From: Streptomyces albofaciens JCM 4342
Lineage (GTDB): Bacteria > Actinomycetota > Actinomycetes > Streptomycetales > Streptomycetaceae
Direction: 5' to 3'
DNA: 64,000 nt
Assembly: GCF_008634025.1 (NCBI RefSeq)
Contig: NZ_PDCM01000001.1
Location: 1,981,501 to 2,045,500 of the forward strand
Numbering within the stretch: position 1 is the first letter of the stretch; every line of letters begins with the position of its first letter. The notes beneath the pieces are model-generated. The model was given only the letters and a program-made list of their open reading frames with translations. It was not told the DNA's origin and did no database searches. The position numbers were made by a program, and so were the translations under genes. Below are positions 60,956 through 64,000 of this stretch, piece by piece.

Positions 60956-62125
60956 GTGCTCCTGAGAACCTTTGGCTGGTCGTTCGCCATCACGGCGGCG
61001 GGCCTGGCCTTGGCCGGCGTCCTCTGGGGGTGGCAGGGGCTAGCGATCGTCGGCATCCTGTCGATCCTGGAGATCTCGCTCTCGTTCGACAACGCGGTCA
61101 TCAACGCCGGCATTCTGCGCAAGATGAACGCCTTCTGGCAGAAGATCTTCCTGACCGTCGGCATTCTGATCGCCGTCTTCGGCATGCGCCTGGTCTTCCC
61201 GGTGGTCATCGTCGCGATCACCGCGAAGATGGGGCCGATCGAGGCCGTCAACCTGGCGATCAACGACAAGCCGCAGTACGAGCACCTGGTCACGGCGGCC
61301 CACCCGGCCATCGCGGCCTTCGGCGGCATGTTCCTGCTGATGATCTTCCTCGACTTCATCTTCGAGGAGCGCGAGCACAAGTGGCTGGGCTGGCTGGAGC
61401 GGCCGCTCGCCAAAATGGGCAAGCTGGACATGCTGTCCGTCATCATCGCGCTGGTCGTCCTGCTGGTCTCGGCCATGACGGTGGCCACCGACGTCGCGCA
61501 CGGCGGCGGTGACAAGAGCGCGACGGTACTGCTCTCCGGCGTCGCCGGCCTGCTCACGTATCTGGTCGTGGGCGGCATCTCCGGCTACTTCGAGGACAAG
61601 CTGGAGGAGGCCGAGGACGACGAGGACGACGACGCCCCGGCGGCGAAGGCGCCCGTGCCGTCCGGCGCCGCCGGCTCGAACGGCGCGGCCTCGAAGAGCT
61701 CGGTCTCGGGCGTGGGGCTGGCCGGCAAGGCCGCGTTCTTCATGTTCCTCTACCTGGAGGTCATCGACGCGTCGTTCTCCTTCGACGGCGTCATCGGCGC
61801 CTTCGCCGTCACCAACGACATCTTCGAGATGGCGCTGGGTCTCGGCATCGGCGCGATGTACATCCGTTCTCTGACGGTCTTCCTGGTCCGCAAGGGAACC
61901 CTGGACGACTACGTCTACCTGGAGCACGGCGCGCACTACGCCATCGGCGCGCTGGCGGTCATCCTGCTCGCCTCGATCAAGTACGAGATCCCCGAGGTCG
62001 TCACCGGCCTGGTCGGAGTCGGCCTGATCGTGCTGTCGTTCTGGTCGTCCGTGCGCAAGAACCGGCTGGAAGGCAAGACCGGGCAGGACTCCCGGGCAGA
62101 GCCGGAAGTCACCTCCGGAGTGTGA
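60956..62125 (+). CDS. TerC-like DUF475 integral membrane protein
   Basis: A 389-residue polytopic protein from GTG 60956. Motifs SILEISLSFDNAVINAGIL (about 36-54) and EVIDASFSFDGVIGAFAVTNDIFE (about 268-291) are the repeated acidic signatures of the TerC/DUF475 superfamily. Nine or so membrane segments surround a central acidic loop (EEAEDDEDDDAPAAKA, about 215-230). These proteins are associated with manganese or metal-ion export and with TerD-dependent stress tolerance. The cluster context supports a ter role. The 3' end is followed by a perfect 18-bp stem hairpin. Confidence 0.93.
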   Translation: MLLRTFGWSFAITAAGLALAGVLWGWQGLAIVGILSILEISLSFDNAVINAGILRKMNAFWQKIFLTVGILIAVFGMRLVFPVVIVAITAKMGPIEAVNLAINDKPQYEHLVTAAHPAIAAFGGMFLLMIFLDFIFEEREHKWLGWLERPLAKMGKLDMLSVIIALVVLLVSAMTVATDVAHGGGDKSATVLLSGVAGLLTYLVVGGISGYFEDKLEEAEDDEDDDAPAAKAPVPSGAAGSNGAASKSSVSGVGLAGKAAFFMFLYLEVIDASFSFDGVIGAFAVTNDIFEMALGLGIGAMYIRSLTVFLVRKGTLDDYVYLEHGAHYAIGALAVILLASIKYEIPEVVTGLVGVGLIVLSFWSSVRKNRLEGKTGQDSRAEPEVTSGV

Positions 62126-62152
62126 CGAGGGGCTGATTGAGGAACGCTCTCT

Positions 62153-62192
62153 GCGGGGCGGCCATGGAGTGCTCACTCCATGGCCGCCCCGC
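62153..62192 (+). terminator. Long perfect hairpin after the TerC-like gene
   Basis: GCGGGGCGGCCATGGAGT (62153-62170) pairs with its exact reverse complement at 62175-62192, an 18-bp stem with a GCTC loop, 28 bp past the TerC-like stop. No T tract follows, so it may act as an mRNA stabiliser or Rho-linked stop as much as an intrinsic terminator. Confidence 0.8.
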
Positions 62193-62301
62193 GGCCGTAC
62201 CGGGCCACGGGGCGGCCGGGCACGGCGGAAGCAGGCAGCAAGTCGGGCCGTGGGCCATCGGGGCGGGCGGCCTTCGAGTCGGATCGATGGGGTGGGGCAA
62301 G

Positions 62302-63039
62302 GTGTCGTTCTTCGACAGTTGGCGGCGGGGCGGGGCGCCGAAGTTCGAAGCCGGTGGCGCGTCGTACGTGGTCGAGTTGACCAAGCGCAACCCGATGGTC
62401 TCGTTGACGAAGCAGGGCGCGGCCTCCGGGCACCTGCGGGTCAATCTGTCGTGGCAGATGCGCACGACCGACATCGGCATGCGCGGCTCGCAGCGCGGCG
62501 GCAGCCTGCTGCGCAACCCCGGCAAGATGTTCAAGCCGGAGGTGGTGCAGGCGCAGGGGCCGGCGGTGGTCAAGATCGACCTGGACCTGGCCTGCCTGTA
62601 CGAGCTCAAGGACGGCACCAAGGGCGTGGTGCAGCCGCTGGGGAACTTCCTCGGTGACATCAACGCCGCGCCGTATGTGAAGCTCAGCGGCGACGACCGG
62701 TTCGGCTCGCCCTCCGGCGAAACGCTCTACATCAACCTCGACCACCGCGACGAGATCAAGCGCCTGCTGATCTTCGTCTACATCTACGACGGCACCCCGG
62801 CGTTCGACCGCACCCACGCCGTCGTGACGCTCTACCCGAGCAACGGCCCCCGGGTGGAGATCAGCCTCGACGAACGGGCCCCCCAGGCCCGCTCCTGCGC
62901 CATCTTCATGCTGGAGAACAACAAGGGCGACTTGACCGTCCGCCGCGAGGTCAAATACGTCTACGGCTTCCAGTCCGAACTGGACCGCCTGTACGGCTGG
63001 GGCCTCCAGTGGGGGCGGGGGTACAAGTCGAAGGTCTGA
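62302..63039 (+). CDS. TerD-like (TerA-type) tellurium resistance protein
   Basis: A 245-residue protein. GTG 62302 (VSFFDSWRRGG) is preferred because family members begin MSFFD; ATG 62287 adds five residues. ELTKRNPMVSLTKQGAASGHLRVNLSWQMRT opens the TerD-like fold, and ACLYELKDGTKGVVQPLGNFLGDINAAPYVKLSGDDR contains the calcium-site motif. YGFQSELDRLYGWGLQWGRGYKSK ends it. It belongs to the actinobacterial TerA/TerD relatives found beside TerD and TerC genes. Role: chemical-stress tolerance through membrane-associated complexes; details unknown. A hairpin precedes the gene. Confidence 0.93.
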   Translation: MSFFDSWRRGGAPKFEAGGASYVVELTKRNPMVSLTKQGAASGHLRVNLSWQMRTTDIGMRGSQRGGSLLRNPGKMFKPEVVQAQGPAVVKIDLDLACLYELKDGTKGVVQPLGNFLGDINAAPYVKLSGDDRFGSPSGETLYINLDHRDEIKRLLIFVYIYDGTPAFDRTHAVVTLYPSNGPRVEISLDERAPQARSCAIFMLENNKGDLTVRREVKYVYGFQSELDRLYGWGLQWGRGYKSKV

Positions 63040-63455
63040 GGGACCGGTCCGGGGCGGCGGTGCGGGGGAAACGTCACGGCCGGGTGTTCTGACGGGGCTG
63101 GCGGGGGCTGGTGGGGGCTGGCGGGGTGCCTGCCCCTGGGGTGAGGCTCGGGCTGTTCCGGGTGGGGCATGGACTGCCGGTGGCGGGGCGCCGGGGATAC
63201 GTCATGGCTGAGGGCCATTGACGTGGTTCGGCGGGGAGCCCTGCCCCTGGGGCGGCGGCCGGGCTGTCCCGTCTGGGGTAGCGATCCGGACGCCTGCGTA
63301 CCGGCTGGTGTTTGCGTACCGGCTGGTGTTTGCGCGCGTGCCCGTGCGCGTGCGGGCACTCGGGGCGAGGCGTGCGCGCCGTTGGTCCGCGGGGTGCCGG
63401 GCTGCCCGCCTGCCGTGGGCGCGGCCCTTTGCGGCGGCGGGCTGCCGGTCGCCGG
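63040..63455. other. Gene-poor gap before the right-edge gene
   Basis: A 416-bp interval. It contains GGGGCTGGCGG iterations (about 63090-63125) and the two tandem 18-bp copies of GCGTACCGGCTGGTGTTT at 63296-63313 and 63314-63331. The reading frame of the minus-strand gene ends at 63456. No gene is supported in the gap. Confidence 0.4.
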
Positions 63456-64000
63456 TCAGCGGTGCTGGAACTGCGGCCCTTGTGGCGGCAGGACGAAATT
63501 CGGGTCCGGGACCGGGCCCGGGGGCTGCTGGGGATAGCCATAGGCCGGCGGGGCCGGGACGGCCGGGCCCATCGGCCCCGCCGGATACGGCTGGTGCTGA
63601 GGCTGCTGCGGAGGTTGCGGATAGCCGTACGCGGGCTGCGACTGCGGCTGCTGCGGCATCGGGCCGGGATACCCGTACGCGGGCTGGGCAGGCGGCTGTG
63701 CCGGGGGCGGCGGGAAATTCTGGGTGCTCGGCGGGTAGCCGTAGCCACCACCGGTGGGCTGCGGCTGGGGCGGGAACGCGGCAGCCGGTGCCCCGGCGGG
63801 TGGTGCCGTGGCCGGCGGAGCGCTCGTCGGCGGGGCGGCGGGCGGGGGCAGGGGGAAGGAGTCCGGCTCCGCCTGGGCGGCCGGTGCGGCGGTGGGGGCC
63901 GGGGCCGGAACTGGAGGCGATGCCGTCTGCGACGGGTCCGGGTCAGGGAGGTGCTGGGTGGCGGCCTCGGGGTTCGACACGGCCGAGGGGGCATCCGCCT
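63456..64000 (-). CDS. Proline-rich C-terminal region, partial gene at window edge
   Basis: At least 181 residues, open to the right edge. GTG 63980 could start a 174-residue protein, but the same frame stays open upstream, so this may be only the C-terminus of a longer protein. Composition is Pro, Ala, Gln, Tyr and Gly rich with repeated PAYGYP units and the ending DPNFVLPPQGPQFQHR. No membrane segment is seen. Beside ter genes it could be the linker and tail of a TerD-type fusion, by memory of similar Streptomyces proteins; that is a weak inference. Confidence 0.6.
   Translation of the reverse strand, partial: ADAPSAVSNPEAATQHLPDPDPSQTASPPVPAPAPTAAPAAQAEPDSFPLPPPAAPPTSAPPATAPPAGAPAAAFPPQPQPTGGGYGYPPSTQNFPPPPAQPPAQPAYGYPGPMPQQPQSQPAYGYPQPPQQPQHQPYPAGPMGPAVPAPPAYGYPQQPPGPVPDPNFVLPPQGPQFQHR

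Overview
The window is high-GC actinobacterial chromosome and reads as a Streptomyces core-genome segment. Coding is dense and strongly GC3-biased, with frequent GTG starts and ATGA/GTGA gene overlaps. Regulators are of PucR, GntR-TetR, MarR, LacI, TetR and MerR types. Mycothiol-linked enzymes and a fabD-fabH-acpP-fabF cluster next to fasR are present, as is an aceE - DUF3052 - peroxiredoxin - TerD - TerD - TerC-like run. From memory this order matches the S. coelicolor SCO2366-2371 and SCO2386-2390 neighbourhoods. I saw no insertion sequence, prophage, tRNA, rRNA or CRISPR array.

Left part (1-11.9 kb). A long minus-strand, translationally coupled cluster runs from a DUF3068 membrane protein through a family-4 glycosyltransferase, a methyltransferase, a 1535-residue AftD-like (DUF3367) GT-C protein, a condensation-domain protein, a second methyltransferase, an EamA-type transporter, a Trm112-like protein and a partial gene at the edge. 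A divergent tiny secreted protein resembling DUF2613 begins beside it. Together they look like a cell-envelope glycan or glycolipid assembly system; its product is unknown to me. This is the most interesting block.

11.9-19.7 kb holds stress and efflux functions: a PucR regulator, a GntR-TetR fusion regulator divergent from a 14-TM MFS pump with clear palindromic operators, a mycothiol-dependent maleylpyruvate-isomerase-like protein, a mycothiol nitroreductase homologue lacking its second cysteine, a MarR regulator divergent from a zinc-free alcohol-dehydrogenase-like reductase, and Ohr.

19.7-25.5 kb is a ribose-type operon (lacI-rbsA-rbsC-rbsB-rbsK) with two operator palindromes before the repressor gene. 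25.5-33 kb carries a nitrilase-family amidase, a secreted peptidase-C15-like protein with Ser in place of the catalytic Cys, a TetR regulator divergent from a GH3 beta-glucosidase with a PA14 insert, a DUF4097 lipoprotein and an SGNH lipoprotein.

33-43 kb holds DUF3145, a beta-hydroxyacid-dehydrogenase-type reductase and the fatty-acid cluster with its activator fasR, then pirin, a serine hydrolase, a MerR regulator and an aldo/keto reductase. The MerR gene and the reductase gene at 33765 share a 19-bp-spacer MerR-type promoter, suggesting a small two-locus regulon.

43-55 kb contains an acyltransferase-3 membrane protein, two paralogous DUF1023-type hydrolases on either side of a NarL/LuxR two-component system and a DUF4429-SHOCT protein, a TetR-MFS pair, an I36-like secreted inhibitor and a DUF4190-like membrane protein. 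55-64 kb holds aceE, DUF3052, an AhpE-type peroxiredoxin, the ter cluster, and a proline-rich partial gene at the right edge.
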